From contig OW203771.1 in assembly GCA_934045905.1 (NCBI GenBank), forward strand, positions 62,001 through 126,000: DNA of 64,000 nucleotides, in the 5' to 3' direction. The stretch is from Leuctra nigra (lineage: Eukaryota; Arthropoda; Insecta; Plecoptera; Leuctridae). Each line of letters starts with the position of its first letter. The stretch's first letter is position 1. A model generated the notes under the pieces. It saw only the letters and a list, made by a program, of their open reading frames with translations. It did not search any database and was not told the DNA's origin. The position numbers and the translations under genes were made by a program. Below, piece after piece: positions 12,301 to 24,300 of the stretch.

Positions 12301-15300
12301 GATAACGGATTCGGTAGCCTCTTCGCCGTGTCCATATCGCGTAATCTTCTTTCTTTTTTCCTTATGAAACATACTGTTTCCTACCTGCAGCCCGTTTCTT
12401 CCGCACATTTCTAACATCTTCTCTCCCTCTACATTCCTCTTTCCCCATCCATGGTGCCCCATGACCCCTTCAACTCCTGTCCTGTCCTCCCCAATGTGTG
12501 CGTTAAAATCCCCCATCACTATTATGGTATTGGATGTGATGTTGTTCTCCAGTTCCTGGATGAAGATCTCCTTCTCCGCTGCTGGCCGTCCTGTCTGTGG
12601 CGCATATACTTGTATTATGTCAACCTTCACCTTGTTCTTCATTAACAGGCTAGCTTTGATGCTTCTTTCACTATGGTTTTCCACCCCGACAATTAGACCT
12701 CTCAGTTTCGGGCTTACCACAAACCCCACTCCATTCCTCCCTTCAGCCCCCCCTGACCAGAATAGTTTATATCCTCCTCTGCACTCTTTCTCCCCCACTC
12801 CCTTCCATTTTGTTTCACTCATACCCAATAACTCTATTTTTCTTTCTTCCATCATGTCTATTATCTCTTCAATTTTTCCATTTAATGTCACAATGTTCAG
12901 TGTACCTATTTTGACAACATTGCCCTTCCTCACCTTTCTTACAGGTCGGTTGCGTCCAATCCCCTTACCTCCTGTCTCTCCCACTCTGCCGGCCCCTATT
13001 TTTTCTTTCTCCACACCACCAGACTCCGAAAACCCACTGCCATTCGCCCATCCACCTTTTCTTCAACAGTCTTTCGCAAATTAGCTCCAATCCTTTCGTG
13101 CCACTCCCATCTCCTATCTTCCCTTCTTGGCCTCTTTCCAATGACGTGCCACACTCCATTCTCCTGGCACACGTCCCTCCGGGTATTATTTACCTCTCTG
13201 GGCCATATTCCCTGGTGTGTCAGCATACCAGACAAGAAGAGTTTGGTGTCTGGTCCAAACTTTTCCTTTGCTGCATTAATCAGTTGCCTGGTATCTTGCT
13301 CTATCTCATCCCTGCTCTTCCCATCCCTGAGGTCCCTGTTCCCCACAAACAGCATGACACTGTCTGTAGTGTCCCGGATGACATATCTCCCTATTTCCTC
13401 TGCCAAGCTTTTCGTTCCAACTCCGGGGAAGGCATCTGCACGGAAACCCTCTTGCCCGCAGAAGCCTGTCCCTGTCCCTCCACTGAAGTCCCCGATCAGC
13501 AGGGCTTTGATTCCACTGCACCTAGGCTCCCCCGGTGATGCCTCCAGTTGCGGGTTATCTTCAAGCTCCCGTGTGGCATCAACTCGTTGACTCAGAAGCA
13601 GAGGTTGCACTTCCACCGCTTGTGGTCGCCGAAATAGACAAAGTGGTTGGTGCAGGTGCGGCCCGCGCGACACCGCACGATCGAATGGCACTGGATGACC
13701 GCCAGGTGATTGAGATCCTTGAACTGATGAATCAGGTCCCCGAGGGGCAGCCTGGACTTCCGCAGGAGCGCGCTCGTCTCCGGGATCTTCGTCAGCGTAC
13801 ACCGGAATATCAGGATCTTTCTCCGCTACTACCAATTCCTGGTCTCCCTCAATTTCAGCTTCCTTTTCTTTTTCTTTTACCAGTGGCCCCACTTCTTCTT
13901 CGCTAGCTTGATGATTCTGCTTACCCTCTGTTTCCTTCAATATCTCATCTTCCTGATGTTCGCTTCCTATTTCCTGTCGCACCACTTCCTCATCATTTGT
14001 TTGATCTTCCGTTGTTTCACTGACCTTTTCCTTCTGTAACCCTTTTAGCTTCTGTTCTTCTTGCTGCTCACACTCTTTTTCTGGCCACAAAACTTCTTCT
14101 CTTTCTTTATGCATAACCTCTTTTGTCATTCCCTGCTTCTTCTTCAGATCATCAATCTTCCTTTCCATTTCCACCATCCTCCCATTCATCCACATGAATG
14201 TTGCAACCATTCCTTTTACAACTTCCGACTTTAGGACTGTCCTTCTCTTTCTTCCCATTCTACTTTTCTCTCTCCCTTCCTCTTCCTCGTACTTTATTTG
14301 TTCCAAAATCCAGTTCACAAGTTTTTCTGTTTGGTTCTTCTTCTTTTTCACCATTTTGCCTGTGGGAGACTTGATCCTGCCTACACTACCCTCACTGTCC
14401 TCACTGTTACTATCTTTGTGTGCCTTCCTTCCAATGTCAACTGCAGGTAAATTCACTTCTTGCTCTTTGCAGCTGGTACCCTTAACCCCACTTTTACAGC
14501 TGCTGCACACCCACTCACTGTTACTTCCGGCTTTATACTTCTTCTTGTTTTGCCCCACGCATGGAAAATGGTACCATATACCACAGCCCTCACACTTTAA
14601 CCCAGTATGCACCCCTATCTCACATACTGGGCATTTGACACTACTTGTAACCACATCCTTCCTTCCTCTAACTGATTTGCCAACTTCTACTGCCGCCATC
14701 TTGGATTTATTGATCATGCAAAATATGAGTTTGATCAGAATTATCGAAGACCGTTTTCATTTTTCAGCCTATCAGGAGATATTTATTTAAATTTTAACCA
14801 ATGAATGGATTTCAAAAAAAATTATGGTGTGCAAACAGAGAAGGTTGGTTTTACATGTGTGCAAAATTTCAGCTCGATCAAAGAAAAACTCTGACCTGTA
14901 TAGCCAAATGATTTTGATCAGATTTATCGAAGACCAGTTTCATTTTTCAACCTACCATCAGGAGATGTTTATTTAAATTTTAGCCAATTAATAAATTTCA
15001 AAAAAATTTGGGGTCTGCAAACAGAAAAGTTTGTCTCTACATGTGTGCAAAATTTCAGCTCGATCGAGGAAAAACTCTAGACATGTATAGCCAAAATATG
15101 AGTTTGATCAGATTTGTCGAAGACCATTTTCACTGTTCAACCTATCAGGAGATGTTTATTTAAATTTTAACCAATCAGTAGATATCAAAAAAATTAGGGT
15201 CTGCAACGCCCAGAGAATGTCCAAACACGTGTGCAAAATTTCAGCTCGATCGAAGAAAAACTCTGACCTGTATATCGTCAGTAACAGAAAAAAACAAAAA

Positions 15301-18300
15301 CAAAAAAACAAAAAAACAAAAAAAACAGAAGTCCGTGCCAAATGAGCCAAAAGGAGACGCTCGCTTCGCTCGCTCAATAAACAGTACCTACCTACGTAAA
15401 GTTTAAAGCTTATTTACCTGCACATTCAATAAATATAAACAGTACCTAGGTACACAAAAGTTGAGCGCCTATTTACCTGCACATTCATCGCCGCGCCGAC
15501 GACTAAGCCCACGCTCTGAGCCACGAACGAGATGAGAAGACAAGCGCTAAGGAACATCGCGAATCTGTCCCATTCGGGCGGCTGCGACGTCAAGAAGTAG
15601 ACGATGGTCACGTAGATCACGCAGAACACGGCTTGGAACGGAATGTCGCTCAGCGTGATGGCCAGGTAGTACGAGCGCAGAGAATACCAGCGGTTGAAGT
15701 TCTCTTTGATAAGTACAGGCATTTCCAGAGGGACTGAAACCAAATACCAAGTTTATGAAGGTTTTAGATGGTGATGAGACATATTTTAACTTTTCCTGGC
15801 ATTAGTAGACGATGTTTTAATAAATCATTCACATAAGAGTATTAAAACAACAGGTTGATAGTCAAACTTAAATTCCAGGAATAAAAGATGGAAGACTATA
15901 TGTTTCAAAATGTTATTACAGAGCATTAATCGGGAAAGAACACTTCCTGAATAGTACAGTAGGTCTGTTCGTTTACCCTGCCGAAAGCTACAGCAAACTG
16001 CCACAATCACACATCATCCAATCAGATCGTTCCTCTGTAGCTTGTGGCAGTTTGCTGTAGCTTTTGGCAGGGTAAACGAACAGACCTAGTGCAGTTAGAT
16101 CAAAATCGGGGCGAACCTAGACATTCAAAAAAACAAACCGGGTCCACTTGGAATATGTTCATCTAATCTAACCTTCCTAAATGACCCATTCAAAATCCCC
16201 GAAAATCCTGCGTCGGGTTATCCGCCATTTTGAAAAACAATGGTTAAGAGGGCTTGGTAGTGAGCGTGGCCTTGACGAGTTTTTTAATCGATTTTTATCA
16301 ATATCTTTTTCCAGTGTAATTGTTAACAAAATAGGGCTATGGACGTGAATTCAGAACAGTTCAATGAAAATAATGTCATAGTTTGGAATAAGCTATTAGT
16401 TTTATTGTGTCCAACAGGTGTTTAGAACCCGAAAATTACTAAATTTTCGGGTTCTAAACACCTGTAGGACAAAGTAAATCAAATAAACCATTACACGCTA
16501 TGGAATTATTTTCATTGAACTGTTCTGAATTCACGTCCATAGCCCTATTTTGTTAACAATTACACTGGAAAAAGATATTGATAAAAATCGATTAAAAAAC
16601 TCTTCAAGGTCTAACTCACTACCCAGCCGTCTTAATTCCGTCTTCCAAAAAAAAAACTTTTTTCATGTAACTCCGATTTTGACGAAACTTGGCAGAATTG
16701 TTCACAATCCTAAATGAACACAAATAGCTCTCTTAGCGTTTTCCTCTAAATCTCATCGTTTGGGAAATATGACCCATTGAAAAGTCATTTTTAGTCAGTT
16801 TTCGACGATTTAGGTCACTTTTAGTGGTCCATATTTCCCAAACGATGAGATTTAGAGGAAAACGCTAAGAGAGCTATTTGTGTTCAATTAGAATTGTGAA
16901 CAATTCTGCCAAGTTTCGTCAAAATCGGAGTTACATGAAAAAAGTTTTCATTTGCAAGATGGAATTAACATGGGATTCGCCATTGTTTTTCAAAATGGCG
17001 GATAACCCGACGCGGGATTTTCGGGGATTTTGAATGGGTCATTTAGTAAGGTTAAATGAACATTTTCTAAGTGGTCCCGGTTTGTTTTTTTGAATGTCTA
17101 GGTCAAAACCAAATTGCACTGCACTAAAATATAAAAAATTGCTTAATAAAATAAACTTTGTTGACAAAATACATTTGTTGGACTTTCACAAACTATATTT
17201 TATAAAAATTCAATATTTCGTCTACTTTCAGTAAATCAGGCATTTGACATAACAACAGATTGATGGTTGTAGGATAAACCATCCAACAACCATCCATCTG
17301 TTGTCATGTCAAATGCCTTAAGAAGTTTACTGAAAGTAGACGAAATATGCATCGCATTTTTATAAAATATAAGAGTTTGTGAAAGTCGGTAAAACAAAAG
17401 TTTATTTTATTAATTAGGTCCCAAACTAAGAACTGGAACTTTGAAAAAAAAAATATATAGATAAAATATAGATTATCTATAGATAATAGATAAAAATTGT
17501 TGTTTTTATGGAGTAATCGTTGCATCAGTGAAGAATAAACCAACAGGATAAGTGGGGTAAAGATTTGAAAATGTGTATCATTTCAAATTCCTACGTAAAA
17601 TACTTGAACATTGAGAAGTTCTCTACAATTGATTAGTTGATTAAGATTTGTGACAGACCATAATACATTTTCATTTCATAATATTCTGTCAGTTGTTCAC
17701 ACAGTCATTGAAGCGAAGATGATTCAAGACATACGAGTTACTCACAAGAGAGAATGGTGATCGTCATGGACGTGTACATCAGAAACAGCATGTTGAAGAA
17801 CAGAAAGCCGAGGTTACTCAGGACTTTGGCTCCGTCGTTTCCGATGTCGTAATACAGAGTCCCGATCAGGAAGCCGACCAAGATGTGGGCAAACAGTCTC
17901 AAGTACATAAGAGTCTGAAATATCATCAGGAGTTAGTTGAATTCAAACAGTCATGCAAAATAATGTACAAGTTGCAACAACAATACAAGGTGTTAAATAA
18001 ACATAGAAAGACCTCAGACTTCAAGTTTATTAAAAGTTGTTATGTCTAGGGTAGGGGATACTTAAATCAAACCCAAATAAATTAACACGTTTATTTAGTA
18101 CAGATACAGAGATACAATTAGCCAGCATCGGGTCAACCGCCCGCTGGTTTTGTAATGGACTCTTCTTTGCATCCGGTCTGCCAAACAAACCTCGCGAGCT
18201 TGGAGGCACATCTGCCCTGAACATTCCTAACAATTACTGTCGGTTGACAGGAGCGCAATCTTCGCCGTCGAACGAACACCAAACTAATCTCGCATTCACA

Positions 18301-21300
18301 CTTCAACAATTACATTGACACATTCAAGTTCAAGTATCTTTATTTTGTAGGGCTGTGCGAGATTGAAATTTTTCATGTCGAGCGAGATCAAGATTATTTC
18401 ATAAAAGTCGAGCGAGATACCTATTTTTCCTTCGATATCGAGAATATTCGAGCAAGATTACTTTTTTTTTAATTTTTTTTTTGGTGGAAGAGAAACACAA
18501 TGCAAATTGTCCAGCCACACAAGAATAACATTTGATAAGTATGCAGAACTGTCTGCTTTATATATAAAACAATACAAATCAAATTTATGGACGATACAAA
18601 GAAAGTTAGCGTGCGTAGTCCTGTAAAAATAACAAAAAATTGGAAATCTTGATGGCTCTTAGTTGATATGCTCGAGACTTGAAAATTCGAGATGGTAATT
18701 TAAACAAACGATCGAGATGGAGTTTCATATTCGAGATTCGAGAACTTTCGAGACTTGCACAGCCCTATTATTTTGTCAACTTTGGTACAAACAAAAATGG
18801 CGGTATTCATTGTTTTACTATATAGTATATTAATTATCATAATACCTATACAATGGTCTTCCATACAATACATCTACAACACATTCACATAGGCGTGCGC
18901 ACGGGGGGGGGCCGGGGGGGCCTTGGCCCCCCCCTAATGGGTCAGACTCAACTAAAAAATTATATAATGCGGTTATAATAGTGTCAAAATTTTGTTTTAA
19001 AAGGGTTTCAAACAAAAAAATCTCCCTGCGGGGCACACTGAAGTTGCCCACATGACTGGAATCAAGTACTAGGTTGATCAAAAACACAATATTATTTTGA
19101 AGAAAATACCACGTAGACAATGCCTAAACGACCTTCCAAAAATACGATTTTTTCATGAATTTCCAGGTTTTTCCCCTACAAATTATTTATTTTTAATATG
19201 CCTCAAAATTGCTCTAATATGTTCCTTCAGAGAATATTTTCTCGGGGGCTCCGCCCCCGAACCCCCTTTCAGCACAATTTTGAATTTATATTTATATGTC
19301 GTAAAAAAATTAAGTTTTGTGGTGTTTAACATATATAGTTAGTTGCAACTAACGATGCATGCATAAGGTAAGTGAACAAAGTGCACCTCAAAACGTCTCA
19401 AATTCATTTTGAAGGTCCAAAAAACTACAAAACACTCTGCCGGGCTAGGTTTTGGGGCACCTTATTGTAGTGAAAACGTAGGTAAAATTAAAAAAAATAG
19501 TAACAAAATACTCCTCAGAACGTCCCAAAATTGATTTCAAAGTTCAAAAATCCAAAAAACGCCCTGCGGGGCAAGGTGGGGGGCGCGCCCCCCATATCTC
19601 GTAGCAATTTTTTCACTTGTCATTAATCGTGTTGGCCCCCCCTAATGATTTCTCCTGCGCACGCCTATTCATACACTAGTTGGGATGACTAATCCTAAAA
19701 AGTGATTTAATTATAATTGATATGTATTAAATAACATTTTATTTAGAGAAAAACAAGTAGACCTGGCTATAATACTTCCTTTTTCTATTTTTAATTTAGA
19801 AATACTATCTTGGTGGGTTCAGTTTAAAATGTCACCTACAGTTTGGTTTCAGTACCGCAACAATATGTGGATAAATTGTTCGGTATTTACCGGGGACAAT
19901 TTATTTGTAGCAGCCATTTCGCCAGCTGCCAGCTTTCCAAGTCACGAACAAATAACTTCAATAGTTGACATGTTCTATGAACCTGCTGCTAGCGCGAACG
20001 ATTTTTCCGCTTCTTGCAGGCACTTTTTTGGATCCGATTGGAGACAAAAGGGTTGATGAAATGATTTGAAATTTCAATCATGATAGATAAAAGACAAACT
20101 TAGGATAATCATTTGGTACATTTTTAATTTTTTCTTTTGCGAAATTAGTGATAATTAGTTGATTTTTGGTGAACAATTGTATATATTCTTGTCCCGCTGG
20201 GTGCCGTAAGAAATTAAATTTTTTCAATGTGCCAAGTGTCAACCCTTTAATTGTATTTTATCTAATCATGATTAATATTTCAAATCATTTCATCAACCCA
20301 TTTTGTCTCGAATCATATCCAAAAAAGTGTCAACAAAAAGCGGCAAAATAACTTGAAGTCTCCTCCCCACAGAATAATGTTTCTCAACGTAATGTTTTCT
20401 TACCCAGTCCCTGCGACTGAAGAGTAGAGTTCGCTTCAACACGATCCAGAACTGCGCCAACTCGCTGGTGGCGTATCTGCGTTGACTTCCCCCATCTAGC
20501 AGCCCGGTGGATACGTTGTCGGGTTTCTCAGCGATCACGGACGTCAGCTCGGTTTCCTCCACTGAAACACAGCGATAACGCTATTAAATACCACTCTCCA
20601 GATCAAATTATACAACCAAAATTAAGAGAAATACACTGCAAAACACATAACACAGTAAAAGTGAAATCAAAACAATTGTTGTACAAAGTCACTAACAAAT
20701 TACAATTAAACCTAATAAGAGGCAGAATAATTAGTATGTACCTCCTGAAAGTAGACAAATATTATTGTCTAACTTATGAAAACACTTATAGAATCTAGGT
20801 AGTTGAGTAAAAAAAGAATCATACGAAAACATGTACCTACTGTTTATTTCCATACCTAGTAAATGTTTAATTATGAGCAATTATCTTAAGACTTCATTAT
20901 GTAAACTTGACTTTTTGCAAATATCCTTTTATGAACTCCAGTAAACTCAGTTCTTATTTTGATACAACACAAGAGATAAACAAATAGAAAATATCACACT
21001 CTCAATGTACAATTTTAAAAACAGAAATGAGACAAAGAAAATTAGCAGAAGAAATAAGATAATTAGACACAATTAATTATTGAATATTCTACTCTCAAGG
21101 AAACAATACCATCATTAATGAACCTCAGAGGTAAAAGGACTTAAGTCCATATTCCTTGACTTTTTATCACTCATTTTTGGACTGATGTAATCAAGCTCTA
21201 TCAATTGCATTTGACTGATGTCAACAAATCAGTGTTGTCAAAGTTACTTTTAAAATGTAGCAGTGTAACAGTTACAGTTACTTGCTCAAAATTCTAACAG

Positions 21301-24300
21301 TGTTACAGCTACAGTTACAGGGGTTTCAAAAGTAACACCGATACAGTTACTTTTCGAACGAAAAGTATCAGTGTTAAGTTACAGTTACTTTCATATTGAC
21401 AGCAGTAACTTTCACAGTTACTTTCAATTTGGAAGCATTTTTCATTGATTTTTTTTACATTTGAAGGGATTGAATTACGTTGTGATTGATAACTGACGAT
21501 AATGAACAGGGCTGGCAGGACAAGAAAAAAGTCCAGTCCAGCGGCTTTCTTGAAATTTTTTGTCATTTTATGCCTTCTAGATGGTTGATTTTTACCATTT
21601 TCTTAGGAATCAGACATTTAACATTATTCAATGGTGGATTAAATGTAACATGCTACATTTCAATAAAGTTACTCAAAATTGTAACGGGATAAAAGTTACA
21701 GTTACAATTTTCAATAATGAAAGTAACTGAATACAATTACAATTACTTTATTTTTAAAGTAACATGTTACAGTTACTTTTACTTGAAAAAAGTAGCATGT
21801 TACCAGTAACATGTTACTTTGTATCATGTTACTTTACAACACTGCAACAAATACAGTTATATTGAAGTATTCTCTTACACAATGATCATGTCACCATTAC
21901 AAATATGATTGGATGAAGACAGAATTACTGGTTTATGAGCTCACCTCAAGAATCATTGAAATAGACTTCTGTGCTTCTACTTCCGAGGTACGGATATATA
22001 GACTGACTGAACCAATTTAAAAATAAAAAGATTCATAATGGATCATTTAGTTATTTTTTTTTTAATTGGATGTAGTAACTCGGGAATACGGGCTCAGGAT
22101 AAGCAGAGAAAAGAGTGAGGCCATGGTGATGAGTAGGGATAAGAAAGCCCAAAATCTAGTGGAGCGGTCGCTCCACTCAGCCAAGTCGTACCGTACACTC
22201 ACAGTCACTCAACATACCGTAAATGCCTATATAAACTGAGGAGCAGACCAACTACTTTTACTGTAAGCAACAACATAGCATTTTCAGCCTACTGGATCTC
22301 AACTATGAAAAATCTCTCATTGTTGTGAAATGTCTTAATTTTGAGCTATGGCCCACCTGACAACATATACATCACGCGACAACAACCAGTCATGCCGTTT
22401 ACGACCTAGAGGGCAGTGAAAATCGTGAAATTACACCGCTTTCTTCTTCTTCTTCTTCTTCTTCAGATGATATCAGAAAAGGTCGCTGTCACCGCCACAG
22501 CCTAAACGGCTGAACCGATCAACCTGAAATTTTTACCACATATGCACTTTTGGCGTCTGATGATACCTTGCCTCTTGTGATTTTTTGTGCCGCCATTTTT
22601 AAACCGGAAGTGACGTCATATATGAAAAACGGCTGGACCGATTAGAACGAAATTAGCGCCATTCGATTTAGATGGTCATCTTTATGAAGTATCAATAACA
22701 AAAAATTATTTCTTATTTTCTAAACCGGAAGTGACGTCATAAATACGCAATATTTCACTTATTTCAACAAATTATACTTAAAATACGTACATAATTAACT
22801 TACATTGTAATATAGACAATACAATTTATAAATTCAAGGTTGCAGTGTTCTCGACCGCCATTTCTGAAACCGGAAGTGACGTCATATATCTAAAACGCCT
22901 GTACCGATTGCAACTGAACTAGCTCCTGCGTATTCATTCTACTATTTATTTGAAAAATCAATTGGGAAAAATGAATAAACAAATTAACGGTACCGGAAAT
23001 GGCGGCAGGAACCACTAAATGAAACCGGAAGTGACGTCATATATTACAAACGGCATGACCGATTTTACGGAAATATAGGGATTATGAATTCAGATGGTCG
23101 TTCATGAAGTATCAACTAGATAAAACTAGATTGTATTCTTATTACCTATACCGGAAATGACGTCATAAATATGATGATTGATGAATTACGTCATAAATAT
23201 GTTAAATGACATTAAATTCACCACTTTATACTTTTAAATAGATATTAGTAAACGTACATTGTGAATAATAATAAATTTAAGGTTGCAGTGTTCTCGGCCG
23301 CCATTTTTTAAACCGGAAGTGACGTCATGTATCAAAAACGGCTGTACTGATTGCAACCAAATTTGGGAAATGTGTAGGTCTAATAATTATGAATTAAAGA
23401 CGACATTATTTTCGGCCGCCATTGTTTAAACCGGAAGCGACGTCATATATCGAAAACGGCTGTACCGATTGGAACTAAATTGTGTAAATATGTAGGACAT
23501 AAGAATATTGATTATGAATTTAAGACGACATTATTTTCGGCCGCCATTGTTAAAACCGGAAGTGACGTCATATATCGAAAACGGCTGAACCAATTGCAAC
23601 CAAATTTTAGAAATGTGTAGGACTAATAATTATGAATTAAAGACGACATTATTTTCGGCCGCCATTGTTAAAACCGGAAGTGACGTCATTTATCGAAAAC
23701 GTCTGTACCGATTGCAACCAAATTATGCAATTATGTAGGACTTATTGTTATGAATTCAAGACGACATTATTTTCGACCGCCATTTCAAAACCGGAAGTGA
23801 CGTCATATATAGAAAACGGCTGTACCAATTGCAACCAAATTTTGGAAATGTGTAGGACTAATAATTATGAATTAAAGACGACATTATTTTCGGCCGCCAT
23901 TGTTAAAACATGAATTTACGTCATATATCGAAAACGGCTGTACCGATTGCAACCAAATTTTGGAAATATGTAGGACTAATAATTATGAATTCAAGAAGAC
24001 ATTATTTTCGGCCGCCATTTCAAAACCGGAAGTGACGTTATATATCGAAAACGGCTAAACCGATTGTTATCAAATTATGTAATTTTGTAGGACTTCTAAT
24101 TATGATTTCAAGAAGACATTATTTTCGGCCCCTTTTTCAAAACCGGAAGTGACGTCAAATATCGAAAACGGCTGGACCGATTGTAACGAAACCTAAGCTA
24201 TTTTTTTTGGATAATCATTTTAATCTTTTACCAAACGCAACTTTTCTTAGTACCTATCCAAATCGGTTGAGGCGTATTTTTTTAAAGAAATTAGTCCTTG

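Larger units (their letters stand above)
9950..14711 (-). mobile_element. full-length non-LTR retrotransposon (LINE), two ORFs, ATT-repeat tail
   Basis: About 4.76 kb in the same orientation as the ABCG gene. The 5' end is AATAAATCCAAGATGGCGGC, with ORF1 starting 12 nt in. The 3' end is (ATT)n with no poly(A). The junctions are fixed by comparison with the uninterrupted family H sequence at about 455-475 and 63040-63060, where GGTCTTAAT continues directly into GA[TC]CATGC. At most a few bases of target were duplicated. ORF1 has a PHD finger and an esterase-like domain and ORF2 has endonuclease and reverse transcriptase. Both frames are intact, so the copy looks recent. Confidence 0.9.
9176..15377 (-). 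mobile_element. Helitron-like repeat, family H, copy 2, with nested LINE and hAT
   Basis: The 5' end (15377) is A|TTGAGCGAGCGAAGCG. The 3' end (9176) is AACGC-10 nt-GCGTT hairpin, then TTTTCCTAG|T. Removing the hAT at 9296-9724 and the LINE at 9950-14711 leaves about 1 kb. Three imperfect tandem units of about 185 bp begin near 14734, 14917 and 15107, each with TCGAAGACC and TTTCAGCTCGATC. An A|T target, hairpin and CTAG end point to a Helitron. The 5' TT instead of TC is atypical. Confidence 0.65.

Noticed and set aside
13535..13906. 123-residue plus-strand frame opposite LINE ORF1
   Set aside because: It is the shadow of the GC-rich Sec24-derived segment; the minus strand explains it.
10047..14790. 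Many plus-strand frames of 60-207 residues
   Set aside because: Antisense shadows of the two LINE ORFs, rich in Ser, Pro, Phe and Leu.
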